A stretch of 64,000 nt of DNA from Deltaproteobacteria bacterium (GTDB lineage: Bacteria; Desulfobacterota; Binatia; Binatales; Binataceae): positions 1-64,000 of the forward strand of contig JAKAVC010000042.1 in assembly GCA_021817345.1 (NCBI GenBank), written 5' to 3'. Numbering within the stretch: the first letter of the stretch is position 1; every line of letters starts with the position of its first letter. A program made the translations under genes and the position numbers. The notes below the pieces were generated by a model, which saw only the letters and a list, made by a program, of their open reading frames with translations, had not been told where the DNA came from and searched no databases. Positions 1-8,862 of the stretch are shown piece after piece.

Positions 1-641
1 CAGGCTTGCTCACTCTCGCCTCCGGCCAGCCGCAGATCGAGCACCACCCGGCGGCCGTCCGCGCACACGCCCAGCGTGACCAGCACCGGCACCCGCACGC
101 GCTTCTTGCCGATCCTCACCCGCGGATACCAGCCGTCCAGAAACAAGTACCGAATCTTCAGCTCGCCGAGATCACGTTTGGCCCAGGCCTCGAAGTCTTC
201 GCGCAGCCGCCCGACCAGACGCGACACGGCGTCCTTCGACAGCGGCGCGCCACGCAGCAGCGGCGAAAGCGCTCCGCGCAGCCGGCGCGTATTGGTGCCG
301 CTCAGGTAGACCCCCAAAATCGCCTCGTCGACCCGCTCGGTGCGCCGCTGGTAGCGTGGCATGATCTGGCTGCGCCACTCGCGGCCGTGGCCCTGTGCGT
401 CTTCGATCCGCGCCCGCGGCATCGCGATCGTCGTCGCTCCAAGACTCGTGCTCAGCGTGCGCTCACGCTTGCCGTGCCGGTATCCAGCCCGAACCGCCCC
501 CACACGTTGCGACCGGGCGGCGCCCAACGCCGCCTCCAGTTCCTCATCGACGATGGCCTCGATCACGGCCCGGATCCGCTCCCGCATCAGACCCTCGAGC
601 GCGCCTTTTCCTGGCCCAACGCTCCTGCTATCCCTCTCCAT
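1..641 (-). CDS. IS256-family (mutator-type) transposase, N-terminal part
   Basis: Minus-strand frame starting with ATG at 641, behind GGAGG, giving 213 codons before the window edge. The product starts MERDSRSVGPGKGALEG and has the IS256 pattern: an N-terminal helical DNA-binding region with AGYRHGKRER, then SGTNTRRL, SKDAVSRLVGRL and LFLDGWYPRVR, whose Asp is the first acidic residue of the DDE catalytic triad. Next comes VCADGRRVVLDLRLAGGESE. Full-length family members are about 400 aa, so roughly half is missing because the contig window ends. Enzymes of this family move the element through a circular intermediate. The gene is intact as far as it can be read. Confidence 0.88.
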   Translation of the reverse strand, partial: MERDSRSVGPGKGALEGLMRERIRAVIEAIVDEELEAALGAARSQRVGAVRAGYRHGKRERTLSTSLGATTIAMPRARIEDAQGHGREWRSQIMPRYQRRTERVDEAILGVYLSGTNTRRLRGALSPLLRGAPLSKDAVSRLVGRLREDFEAWAKRDLGELKIRYLFLDGWYPRVRIGKKRVRVPVLVTLGVCADGRRVVLDLRLAGGESEQA

Positions 642-777
642 GGCGTCATCCTCCGGCACCCGCCGCCAAGCGGGTGCGAGTTGTGGCTCAACTCGCCGGA
701 TCTTGACGCCTTTTCACTTTTCCACCAACTTCGCGACACTATCGACCCAGTCGGCTTTGAAGTGTATTACTTTCAAG
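1..777 (-). mobile_element. Partial IS256-family insertion sequence
   Basis: The element holds the 5' part of an IS256-type transposase on the minus strand and runs off the left edge of the window. Its right boundary is inferred. An imperfect palindrome at 757-776 lies upstream of the transposase start, and the DUF262 reading frame that enters from the right loses family-like character there. The terminal inverted repeat and target duplication cannot be confirmed because the other end is outside the window. Confidence 0.6.
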
Positions 778-1557
778 CAATCTGTCGACGCTTTGCAGAT
801 CTCTACTTATCACATAGTACAGGAACATCTCTGATGGCGCTTGGCCCGCGGCATGGGCGCTATCTGCCCACCAATCCTTCCACGCACTCGCATCCTTCAA
901 AGGATGTTCGAGCCCGTACTTCTCGTAGGCAGCCTGGGTCATTCGCTTCGCGCCTTCGCGGCTGAGGTCGAAGACGCCAGCCAGTCGGACGAAGTACACG
1001 CGATCACACTGGCCGAAGATCGCCAGCCGCAGGTCTTGCGCGCTCAGCGGAGTGCCAGCTTCATTGATGCGACGAAAGATCTCAAGGCGGAGTCCGAGCT
1101 CTAGGTTCGACGGCAGCACGATCAGGTTCAGGACATACCGTTTGATGCCCTTCTTAATTTCCTCTGGTAGCTCACCAAAGGGGCGGCCCTGAATCAGCGG
1201 GCCTACATTCGGTGCGTATTCGACTTCGTCCTCAGTGGCGAGGGCAAAATTTCCTCTTATGAAATCGCCGATTGTTGATAGACGTTGCTGACCGTCCACA
1301 ACCTCTCTTCTTTCGGTGTTTGTTCTGTTGTCGATCTCGGGATAGACGATCAGAGGAGGAACCGTCATGTTGTTGATCAACGAGTCAATAAAAAGAGACC
1401 TTTTGGCAAGGTCCCATTCGGACGAATCGCGCTGATAGTCAGGAATGTAGATTGTGCCGTCCTCAAGCTGGCTAAGCAGCGACTCGACATTGAGGGCTTG
1501 GGGCAGGGTCTGGCCCCTGACTCGCGGTTGAAACGCTGACGGCTGTGCGTTCTCCAT
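739..1557 (-). CDS. DUF262-family protein, probably 3'-truncated by the IS element
   Basis: 272-aa frame from ATG at 1557 behind a GGAGAGGAG ribosome binding site. The hallmark of DUF262 (the ParB/sulfiredoxin-like N-terminal domain of GmrSD-type restriction enzymes and relatives) is visible as EVVDGQQRLSTIGDFI at about residues 86-101. It is preceded by YIPDYQRDSSEW and followed by EIFRRINEAGTPLSAQDLR. DUF262 domains bind or hydrolyse nucleotides and many occur in phage-defence proteins. Stand-alone members usually continue for another 80-100 residues. Here the frame ends in RLLESNTLQSRLGR, and these last codons lie in the presumed IS end. I read it as an island gene disrupted by IS256 insertion. 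The specific substrate is unknown. Confidence 0.75.
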   Translation of the reverse strand: MENAQPSAFQPRVRGQTLPQALNVESLLSQLEDGTIYIPDYQRDSSEWDLAKRSLFIDSLINNMTVPPLIVYPEIDNRTNTERREVVDGQQRLSTIGDFIRGNFALATEDEVEYAPNVGPLIQGRPFGELPEEIKKGIKRYVLNLIVLPSNLELGLRLEIFRRINEAGTPLSAQDLRLAIFGQCDRVYFVRLAGVFDLSREGAKRMTQAAYEKYGLEHPLKDASAWKDWWADSAHAAGQAPSEMFLYYVISRDLQSVDRLLESNTLQSRLGR

Positions 1558-1829
1558 TTTGCGCTCCTCTCCGTTTCAGGCGCCTAAAAAAGCCAAAAAC
1601 GACTCTATCAAAATGTGTGCACAAAGTTCACACGCACACTTTTTCGATCTTCCGGGAAAGGCAAGGTCTTACCCCGGACCGCGCGGCACGCGGCGGGAAA
1701 TCGCGCCCAGATGCGATCTTATCCGACTCTGGTTTCTCACGTCAGACTCTCGGCACTCTCGTTGCTCTGGTATCTGCTCGTCGTTGGGCGGCGGTGAGGT
1801 GAGAGTGATGATCATCTCGGAGCCGAGCG

Positions 1830-2126
1830 ATGCAACAACTCGATGATGACGCCAGCGGACACGAATTCGTAACCATTCCTGAACTCGCCAGATTGGTCCG
1901 CCGTAATCGCAAGACCGTTTACAACTGGATCACCGGCGGGCAAATCGGCGAAGCCGATGGGCTCTTCGTCGTGCTCGGGCGTATGCTAATCCATTGGCCT
2001 ACGTTTCGAGCCAGGCAGTTCAAGCCGCGCGAGAAATTGCGCGGCCAGCTGCCCGATTACGACGAGGAGGTGACAAATGGCCTGGTTGGAAAAGGACCGA
2101 CACGGCCGGCTGCGTCTCGCGTTTAA
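1830..2126 (+). CDS. Excisionase-like helix-turn-helix protein
   Basis: 98-aa protein starting at ATG 1830 behind GGAG. Residues 13-45 (FVTIPELARLVRRNRKTVYN) are a MerR/excisionase-type winged HTH (HTH_17 style): a short helix, a turn, the recognition helix, then a wing region. The gene overlaps the start of the downstream integrase by about 50 bp, which suggests translational coupling. In this position such proteins act as recombination directionality factors or as regulators of the integrase. The 272-bp gap before it (1558-1829) has no gene that I can support and should contain the divergent promoters for this gene and the DUF262 gene. Confidence 0.75.
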   Translation: MQQLDDDASGHEFVTIPELARLVRRNRKTVYNWITGGQIGEADGLFVVLGRMLIHWPTFRARQFKPREKLRGQLPDYDEEVTNGLVGKGPTRPAASRV

Positions 2127-3309
2127 GTATTACAACGGCGAGACGTACCGGGAACCGCTCGGGGTCGAGGCGAACAAGCGCACCCGCGCCGATGCCGAAC
2201 GACTCAGAGCAACAATCCAGCTCGAACTCACGGCGGGAACATTCGATTATGCTCGGCGATTCCCGAACAGCTCGCGAGTCGCCGAGCTCGGCATGAAGCC
2301 CGCGCAAGAGAGGCGCGATGAGAACCTTCAGGAGTTTGGCCAACGCGCATGGTTGGCGGAAAAGAAGACCGACGTCAAGCATTCGACCTTGGTCTATTAC
2401 TCCGAGGTGTTCAACGCGCACGTCCTGAATTCGGATATCGGCAGGAAGCTGCTTGCCGAGATCGGCGACGAGGACATTAACCGCTGGAAGCTTGAGATGG
2501 AGACCAAGCGCACGACCCAGGGCGAGCCCTTGAGCACTAGGCGGAAGAATATGGCGCTCGACGTGCTCTGCCAAATTCTGCGGCTTGCGAAACGACGCGG
2601 GCTGACAAGCGACAAGCTTTTGATCGACACGAAGCCGTTCAAGAACGAGGAGAACGAGGGCGAAGTGAACCCGTTCTCGGAGGAGGAAATCGAGAGCCTG
2701 ATCGCTGCGGCCCAGCCGTGGGAGTGTTCGCTTCTAACGGTCTGCTTCTTTACCGGGATGCGTCGCGGCGAGGTCTTCGGCCTGCGCTGGTCCAGTATCT
2801 TCTTTGACCGCGATCGAATCCTGGTGCGAAGCAGTCTCACGCGTCACGGGGAAAGCTCGCCGAAGAGTAAGAGCAGCACCCGATATATTCAGATGCTGCC
2901 GCGGGTTCACGAGGAGCTTCTCAAGCAGCGCGACCGCGTGAAGCTACGCAGCGAGTACGTTTTTCCGAATCGCGAGTGGAAGGCGCTCAACGTGAACTGG
3001 GTGACGAAAGTGCTCTGGCCAAGGATCGTCAAGCGAGCGGAGGTCGCGTACCGGCCGCTGATGCAAACGAGGCACACCTACGCGACCCTGATGCTTCAGA
3101 AGGGCGCGCCGATCGACTGGCTGCAGAAGCAGATGGGCCATCGAAATCTCCAGATGCTGATCCGGCATTACTGGCGCTGGATCAATCCCGGCGAGCTAAG
3201 CCGCGAAGCTCTGGCGAGGCTGGAAACCGTGCGATCACCCTCAATTCAACCCCACCCTGGCCCCACCCCGAGCCATTTTAGGGTTGTCGGCGAATCTAAA
3301 ACGCCATGA
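2077..3309 (+). CDS. int: Tyrosine recombinase (phage/island integrase)
   Basis: 410-aa site-specific recombinase with a strong GAGGAGGTGA ribosome binding site. An N-terminal arm-binding region (residues 1-60) is followed by a SAM-like core-binding domain (about 85-185) and the catalytic domain (about 210-390). Visible catalytic elements are the first Arg in FFTGMRRGEVFGLRW, a Lys in SPKSKSSTRY, the second box QTRHTYATLML, the MGHRNLQM box and the Tyr nucleophile in IRHYWRWI. The first His of the usual HxxR box is replaced (MQTRH), as in the YQTRH subgroup of phage integrases. The 3' end is 24 bp from the 3' end of tRNA-Ser, the normal arrangement for an integrase next to its attachment site. 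The island extends leftward out of the window. Confidence 0.93.
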   Translation: MAWLEKDRHGRLRLAFKYYNGETYREPLGVEANKRTRADAERLRATIQLELTAGTFDYARRFPNSSRVAELGMKPAQERRDENLQEFGQRAWLAEKKTDVKHSTLVYYSEVFNAHVLNSDIGRKLLAEIGDEDINRWKLEMETKRTTQGEPLSTRRKNMALDVLCQILRLAKRRGLTSDKLLIDTKPFKNEENEGEVNPFSEEEIESLIAAAQPWECSLLTVCFFTGMRRGEVFGLRWSSIFFDRDRILVRSSLTRHGESSPKSKSSTRYIQMLPRVHEELLKQRDRVKLRSEYVFPNREWKALNVNWVTKVLWPRIVKRAEVAYRPLMQTRHTYATLMLQKGAPIDWLQKQMGHRNLQMLIRHYWRWINPGELSREALARLETVRSPSIQPHPGPTPSHFRVVGESKTP

Positions 3310-3333
3310 TAAAGTCAGAAAAACCCTTTATTT

Positions 3334-3425
<92 letters not shown>

Positions 3426-3688
3426 GTGCGGGGCGGGTTAGGGGATTGTTTAACATAGGTTCGTGCCGCGCAAGACTCGCGCGGATTCGTCGGCGGACAG
3501 CTCGGTGAAATCGGCGTGCATGTCTCGAAAGTGCTCCGTCTCCGGCGAGCGCCCGCGCGGTGCGTTTGCGCCAAATCAGGCTGGCGCACGACTTGGTCGA
3601 GATGGAGTGGCGGCACAGCCGGCGCCTCGGTGCGCGAAGTGATGCGAGCGTCAATCGCGGGGCGCCGCTTACACTCGCAGCCGGCGGC

Positions 3689-4204
3689 TCACGGATGGTC
3701 GCCGTTGGACGTGAACTTGATGGCGTAGGTGTCCATGTAAAAACCGCCGTGCCCGGGCGTACCGAGCATCCCGCTGCCGCGCCATACCGCGCCGTAGGTG
3801 TCTTGCATCTGCTGATCGAGGGTTTCGTCCGCGGTCTGGTCCGCTTCATCCTGGACTCGATCCGCCACTTCGATCGAGTTTTGGCGGTTTTCCTTTTGGG
3901 CCTTGCTGTAGTTGATTAGAAGCGCGTCCGCTCCGGTCTCGCAGGCGCGGTTCTTGAGCTTCCGCAGGAGTTCCTGCTCCTGGCCCTGTGAACCAGCCCA
4001 TCCTTCCACGATCGCCAGTTCGACGAAGTGGCGTTTCGGTCTCTTGGTCAGGACCGGCATCTCGCAACCGGGTCCCTTAGACGCCAGAAACGGGCGCATC
4101 TGCGAAACCGAAACATTGATAGCCTGGTGGTTGGTGGTTGCGCAGCCCTCAAGTGCGAGAGCCGCAGCCAAAATGACAATTGCCCTGGCCACACGCGCGC
4201 GCAT
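3689..4204 (-). CDS. Putative lipoprotein
   Basis: 171-aa protein starting with ATG at 4204 behind GAGAGG. The N-terminus MRARVARAIVILAAALALEGC is a type II signal peptide with lipobox LEGC, so the mature protein should begin at Cys21. The body is soluble, with acidic and glutamine-rich helices and a C-terminal aromatic stretch (YGAVWRGSGM...GGFYMDTYAIKF). The segment with CETGADALLINYSK resembles YajD/DUF-type small lipoproteins that monitor stress, but I do not recognise the family with certainty. It is divergent from the uspA-like gene. The 263 bp between this gene and the tRNA (3426-3688) show nothing that I can support. Confidence 0.75.
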   Translation of the reverse strand: MRARVARAIVILAAALALEGCATTNHQAINVSVSQMRPFLASKGPGCEMPVLTKRPKRHFVELAIVEGWAGSQGQEQELLRKLKNRACETGADALLINYSKAQKENRQNSIEVADRVQDEADQTADETLDQQMQDTYGAVWRGSGMLGTPGHGGFYMDTYAIKFTSNGDHP

Positions 4205-4364
4205 TTCTCAACCTCTCGCTGTTCCTCCCGCAATAAAATTACCACAGTGCGGGCGCGTGTTACGATGGTTTCGGCCAAGGCGCAAGGTTGCGCCATTGGC
4301 GTGGACGCATCGCTTTGCGCCGCGTATCGTTGAGGCGCCGCGCGCAAGGGAGGGTCTCCGGCCA

Positions 4365-4862
4365 ATGCAGATCAAACGCATCCTCGTTCCGACCGACTTT
4401 TCCCGCTCTTCGCTCAAGGCCGTCGATTACGCGGTCGACCTTGCGAAACAGAACCAGGCGGAGCTCATCCTGGTCCACATCATCGAGCCCATGAGCTATG
4501 CGGTGCCGAGGTATCTTCCCGAGCCAACCGCGCTTCTTGAGGAGCAGCGAAAGCGGGCGCAGGACGCGCTCGATCGGCTGACTGAGCGCGTGAGCGCGCG
4601 CTATCCGCGATGCCGCTCGGAGGTGCATCTGGGTGTCGTTTACCAGCGTATCGCCGAACTTGCGCGCACGCTCAAGGCGGACCTCATCGTTATCGCGACA
4701 CACGGCCGCACCGGCCTTGCCCATATGCTTATTGGCTCGGTCGCGGAGCGGGTCGTCAGGATGGCGGCGTGTCCGGTGCTTACCGTGAGAAGCCCGCTTC
4801 ATCCCGCCGTCTCCGCGACGGGGCGGCGCGGCTTGCGGTCCGGCGAGGCGGGGCGAAAGTAG
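4365..4862 (+). CDS. Universal stress protein (UspA family)
   Basis: 165-aa single Usp domain. I chose the ATG at 4365 because it follows AAGGGAGGG and gives the canonical N-terminus MQIKRILVPTDFSRSSLKAV. The family ATP-binding signature G-2x-G-9x-G-S/T is present near the C-terminus as HGRTGLAHMLIGSVAERV, followed by CPVLTVR. UspA-fold proteins are cytosolic homodimers that bind ATP or other nucleotides and rise under stress. An Ala/Gly/Arg tail of about 20 residues follows the domain. It converges on the exchanger gene with only 15 bp between their stops. Confidence 0.92.
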   Translation: MQIKRILVPTDFSRSSLKAVDYAVDLAKQNQAELILVHIIEPMSYAVPRYLPEPTALLEEQRKRAQDALDRLTERVSARYPRCRSEVHLGVVYQRIAELARTLKADLIVIATHGRTGLAHMLIGSVAERVVRMAACPVLTVRSPLHPAVSATGRRGLRSGEAGRK

Positions 4863-4877
4863 CGCCGTCGGCGCGCG

Positions 4878-5885
4878 TCATCGTACCCGCGAATAGAGCA
4901 TCAGGATTCCCAGCACGTACGCGAGCACCATCAGCGCGCTGCCTGGCTCGAGCAGCGCGTAGCGCCGTTCCGCGCGATACACGATCCCGGATAGTCCGAG
5001 CGTCGTCATCACGATTGCGAGCATCCCGGTGATCACGTGCGTCGGGTCCGCGACGGAAAAGACAGAGACCCCAGGATGTGCCAGGTCGAGCACCAGGAAT
5101 ATAGCCATGTTGAACGATACCGAACCGAAGAGGTTTCCCGCCGCCAGGTCAAAAGCTCCCATCCGTACCGCTGAGAACGAGGTCGCCATCTCGGGAAGCG
5201 TGGTTACGAGGCCGACCAGCCAGGTCCCGATGAAGGTTGTGCCGAGCCCGGTCAGGTCGGCGAGCCGTCCGGCCGAGGCCGCGAGAACCGGCGCGGCGAT
5301 CAGGATGGCCGCGGCGCCGGCTGCGAACTCGAGCAGCGAGCGCTTGAGCGATATGCGCGCGGCCCGGACCTCGGCCGGTTCGGGCCCGCTTTCAACCTCG
5401 CGCAGGCCGTTGCGATAAACCGCGCGCGTGCCGCCGATGTAGACCAGCGCGAGCAGGAGCGACTCGGGCGTGATCCCCGCGAACGTCCAGCGCGGACGCG
5501 CCATCACAAACACCGCCGCCATCGCCGTCATCAGGATCGCAAGGCATGCCGCCAGCGTGTTCTCGAAAGTCGCTTCCTTGAAGATCCGGCCACGCGGCGG
5601 CACCAGGTCCAAAACGGCGAGGACCAGCATGTTCGCCAGGCCCGCGCCGAACAGGTCGCCGATCGCCAGATTCGGTTCGTCGAAGCGAATCGCTGATACC
5701 CCCGTGGCAAGCTCAGGCATCGAGGTCGCAATCGCAAGCATCACCGAGCCGATCCACACCTGGCCGATCCCGGTCGCTTCGGCGATCGCGTCCCCGCCCC
5801 GGGCGAGCGCCGTCCCGGCAGCGATTATGACAACCGCCGCAGACAGGAAGATGACGGTCGTTGCGAGCAGGTTCGTCTGAAACAT
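4878..5885 (-). CDS. Sodium/calcium exchanger family (CaCA) membrane protein
   Basis: 335-aa integral membrane protein with about ten hydrophobic segments. Both alpha repeats that form the ion site of the CaCA superfamily are visible: alpha-1 as ATSMPELATGVSA followed by GDLFGAGLANML, and alpha-2 as TTLPEMATSFSAVRMG followed by NLFGSVSFNM. The acidic residue after Pro (PEL/PEM) is the conserved ion ligand. The length fits prokaryotic NCX/YrbG-like exchangers, which extrude Ca2+ against Na+ or H+. It is transcribed divergently from a Ca2+-type P-ATPase, which supports a calcium role, though cation choice cannot be read from the sequence alone. Confidence 0.88.
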   Translation of the reverse strand: MFQTNLLATTVIFLSAAVVIIAAGTALARGGDAIAEATGIGQVWIGSVMLAIATSMPELATGVSAIRFDEPNLAIGDLFGAGLANMLVLAVLDLVPPRGRIFKEATFENTLAACLAILMTAMAAVFVMARPRWTFAGITPESLLLALVYIGGTRAVYRNGLREVESGPEPAEVRAARISLKRSLLEFAAGAAAILIAAPVLAASAGRLADLTGLGTTFIGTWLVGLVTTLPEMATSFSAVRMGAFDLAAGNLFGSVSFNMAIFLVLDLAHPGVSVFSVADPTHVITGMLAIVMTTLGLSGIVYRAERRYALLEPGSALMVLAYVLGILMLYSRVR

Positions 5886-5891
5886 TGAGAA

Positions 5892-6017
5892 TTACTCTGT
5901 ATCAGGAAACGGCGAGACGAAGTAACACGACGGTCCGCCGAGCTTGAGTGGGGGGCGCGGTTTCATGGCTTCATCATAGAGCTTGCCTTTTGCCACGATT
6001 TCCTCGGACCAGCTCAT
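5892..6017 (-). CDS. Possible 41-aa small protein upstream of the exchanger
   Basis: An ATG at 6017 opens a frame of 41 codons ending 6 bp before the exchanger start on the same strand. The product begins MSWSEEIVAKGKLYDEAMK and continues with a Pro-rich, Cys-containing tail, PRPPLKLGGPSCYFVSPFP. It lies in the 160-bp divergent gap, so it is not a shadow of another gene over its length. No good ribosome binding site is seen. It could be a leader ORF coupled to the exchanger or chance coding. Confidence 0.35.
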   Translation of the reverse strand: MSWSEEIVAKGKLYDEAMKPRPPLKLGGPSCYFVSPFPDTE

Positions 6018-6045
6018 TGCGGCACTCGCATAAAGGCTACCCGGG

Positions 6046-8760
6046 ATGGACGCGGACGACGGCCGGAACACACCATGGCATGCCAAACCGCTCGACGCGG
6101 TCGCCGCCGAACTGGGCGCCGATCCGGTGCGTGGAATCGCGCGCGACGAGGCGGCGCGCCGTCTTGGCCACTTCGGTCCCAACCGGATCGAAAGCGCCAA
6201 AACCGTTTCGGCGTGGATGATTTTTCTCGGCCAGTTCGCAAGCGTCGTCATCTGGGTGTTGCTCGGCGCAGCCGCGGTTTCCGCCACGCTGGGCGAACTC
6301 GGCGACGCAATCGCGATATTTGCGATCGTCGTCCTGAATGCGATCGTCGGCTTTGTCCAGGAATACCGGGCCGAGCAGGCGGTTGCGGCGCTTGCCCGGA
6401 TGGCCTCGCCGCGGGCGCGCGTGATACGCGAGTGCCGCGCCGAGGTCCTTGCCGCCACGGAAATCGTTCCCGGCGACCTGCTTCTGCTCGACGAGGGCGA
6501 CCTGGTTGCCGCCGACGCGCGGTTGGTTGAGTCCTCGAGCCTCCGCACCAACGAGGCCGCTCTTACCGGCGAATCGACGCCGGTAGAGAAGCGCACCGGC
6601 GAACTTGCGCCGGACACTCCGCTCGCCGACCGCGCCAACATGATCTTCATGGGCACGAGCGTGGTCGGCGGAACGGGCCGGGCGCTGGTGGTCGCGACCG
6701 CCAGGCGAACGGAGTTCGGCAGGATCGCGCAACTGCTCGAGACTGCCGAGAGCGGCACGACTCCGCTGCAGCGCCAGCTCGATCAGGCGGGCAAGCGCCT
6801 TCTCTGGGCCTCGCTCGCAATCGTTGTGATCGTCTTCGCGCTGGGCGTGCTCAGGTCCGTCGGGGTGTTTGAAATGTTCCTCGGCGCGGTAAGCCTGGCG
6901 GTTGCCGCGATTCCCGAGGGACTGCCCGCAGTGGTGACGGTGGCGCTGTCGCTCGGAGTGGCGCGGATGGTGCGCCGCAACGTGTTGGTGCGCCGGCTCC
7001 ATTCAGTCGAGACGCTCGGATGCGCGACCGTTATCTGCACGGACAAGACCGGAACGCTGACGGTTGGGCAGATGACCGCGCGCCGGCTGATGACGCCCGC
7101 CGCCGTGTTCACCGTGACCGGTGAAGGATACTCCAGAGAAGGCGCGATTTTTGCCGACGGAGTTGAACGCTCGGCAGCCGAGGACCCGGAACTGTATCGG
7201 CTGCTCAGGGCCGCCGCCGGATGCAACGAAGCGCGCCTTGCCGAGCGCAACGGCGAGCCCTACGTGGTCGGCGATCCGACGGAAGGCGCGCTTTTGGTTG
7301 CGGCGGCCAAGGGCGGCTTCGACTCCGCCGGGCTCGAGGAGGCGATGCCGAAAATCGGCGCGCTACCGTTCAACTCCGAGCGCAAGCGCATGACCGTGGT
7401 AAGGCGCCAGGGCGAAAGCGCGCTGGTTCTCGTCAAGGGTGCGCCGGAGGTGGTGCTCGCGCGATGCACCCATATTGCGGACGGAGATGGCGCGCGGGAG
7501 ATGTCCGAGGCCGATCGCGCGAAGGTGCTCGAAGCCAACGCGATCATGGCAAATGAGGCGCTCAGGGTGATTGCATGCGCCGAGCGCGTCTTCGAACGGC
7601 ATCAGGCGGTTCCCGAATCGCAGGACCAAATCGAGAGCGACCTTGTTTTTCTCGGGCTTTTCGGCCTCCAGGACCCGCTACGCGCCGAGGCGCGCGAGGC
7701 GGTGCGCAAATGCAAGCGCGCCGGAATCCGGGTCGTGATGATAACCGGCGACCATCCCGACACCGCCCGCGCGATCGCGCGCGAAATCGAAATCCTCGGG
7801 CACGGCGACGAAGTCCTGGCCGGCGCCGACCTTTCGCGCATGTCCGATGACGAATTTGCCAGGCACGTTCCGATTACCGCCGCCTACGCGCGGGTTACGG
7901 CCGAGGACAAGTTGCGCATCATCCGGGGATGGAAAAAGCGCGGTGCGGTCGTTGCGATGACCGGCGACGGCGTCAACGATGCGCCGGCGCTGAAGGAAGC
8001 CGCGATCGGGATCGCGATGGGAATCACCGGCACCGAGGTAACCAAGGAAGCCGCCGACGTCGTCATAACCGACGACAATTTCGCCTCGATCGTCGCCGCG
8101 GTCGAGGAAGGACGCGGCATCTACGACAATATCTGGAAGTGCCTGAGCTATCTCGTTGCCGGAAACGTCGCCGAGCTGCTCGTGATGCTGGCGGCGGGGG
8201 TCGTCGGATGGCCGCTGCCGCTGCTGCCGGCGCAGTTGCTTTGGATCAACCTGGTGACCGACGGGTTTCCTGCGCTCGCGCTTGCCACCGATCCGATCGA
8301 GCCCGACGTGCTGGCGCGCCCGCCGCGCCGGCCCGAGTCGCAGATAATGGACCGCGGGTTCTTCCGCTTTGTGATGTTCCGCGGAATTCTCGCCGCCTCG
8401 GTGGCGCTCGCGGGCTTCGCCTACGAACTCCAGATGAGAGGCGACGTCGACGCCGCGCGGGCTTTCGCGTTCACCGCGCTGGTGGTCGAGGAATTGCTCC
8501 GTTCGTTCAGCGCGCGCAGCACCACGCGCACCATCTGGGAGGTCGGCCTGCTGACGAATATCCGGCTGTTCTTCGTGGTCGCGGTAAGCTTCGCGCTTCA
8601 GCTCGTAATCGTTCGGACGCCGCTGCTCGAATGGGTCTTCGATACGCGCCCGCTTGACCCGGAGCAATGCCTGGTCGCGATCGGCCTCGGCGTGATACCG
8701 CTCATCGTCATCCAGACGGCGCGTGCGGCTGCGCGCCGGCGTCTTGCCGCCGCGCGATGA
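6046..8760 (+). CDS. SERCA-like P-type (IIA) Ca2+-transporting ATPase
   Basis: 904-aa cation pump. In order: N-terminal cation-ATPase domain (about 10-75), actuator domain with TGES at 174-177, M4 motif AIPEGLPAVVTVALSLG, phosphorylation motif CTDKTGTLT with Asp333, nucleotide-binding domain, hinge motif MTGDGVNDAPAL, then the C-terminal M5-M10 bundle. Ca2+ ligands typical of the SERCA class are retained: Glu in PEGLP (M4), Asn and Glu in NVAEL (M5), and Asn, Thr and Asp in NLVTDG (M6). Type IIA bacterial pumps export Ca2+ from the cytosol at the cost of ATP. The start ATG at 6046 has only a weak ribosome binding site. The divergent CaCA exchanger suggests a shared calcium-homeostasis locus. 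Confidence 0.93.
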   Translation: MDADDGRNTPWHAKPLDAVAAELGADPVRGIARDEAARRLGHFGPNRIESAKTVSAWMIFLGQFASVVIWVLLGAAAVSATLGELGDAIAIFAIVVLNAIVGFVQEYRAEQAVAALARMASPRARVIRECRAEVLAATEIVPGDLLLLDEGDLVAADARLVESSSLRTNEAALTGESTPVEKRTGELAPDTPLADRANMIFMGTSVVGGTGRALVVATARRTEFGRIAQLLETAESGTTPLQRQLDQAGKRLLWASLAIVVIVFALGVLRSVGVFEMFLGAVSLAVAAIPEGLPAVVTVALSLGVARMVRRNVLVRRLHSVETLGCATVICTDKTGTLTVGQMTARRLMTPAAVFTVTGEGYSREGAIFADGVERSAAEDPELYRLLRAAAGCNEARLAERNGEPYVVGDPTEGALLVAAAKGGFDSAGLEEAMPKIGALPFNSERKRMTVVRRQGESALVLVKGAPEVVLARCTHIADGDGAREMSEADRAKVLEANAIMANEALRVIACAERVFERHQAVPESQDQIESDLVFLGLFGLQDPLRAEAREAVRKCKRAGIRVVMITGDHPDTARAIAREIEILGHGDEVLAGADLSRMSDDEFARHVPITAAYARVTAEDKLRIIRGWKKRGAVVAMTGDGVNDAPALKEAAIGIAMGITGTEVTKEAADVVITDDNFASIVAAVEEGRGIYDNIWKCLSYLVAGNVAELLVMLAAGVVGWPLPLLPAQLLWINLVTDGFPALALATDPIEPDVLARPPRRPESQIMDRGFFRFVMFRGILAASVALAGFAYELQMRGDVDAARAFAFTALVVEELLRSFSARSTTRTIWEVGLLTNIRLFFVVAVSFALQLVIVRTPLLEWVFDTRPLDPEQCLVAIGLGVIPLIVIQTARAAARRRLAAAR

Positions 8761-8862
8761 TGCGGCGACGGGATTGGTCGCCGCGCTTGTGCATCGACTG
8801 GCGGATCCGGTTGTGCAAGTTGTAATAAGCCGCAATCGTTATGCTCGGGGGAACGAGAAGCG

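Noticed and set aside
7678..8835. 385-aa minus-strand open frame over the P-type ATPase
   Set aside because: Asp/Arg-rich antisense shadow of an ATPase with complete motifs.
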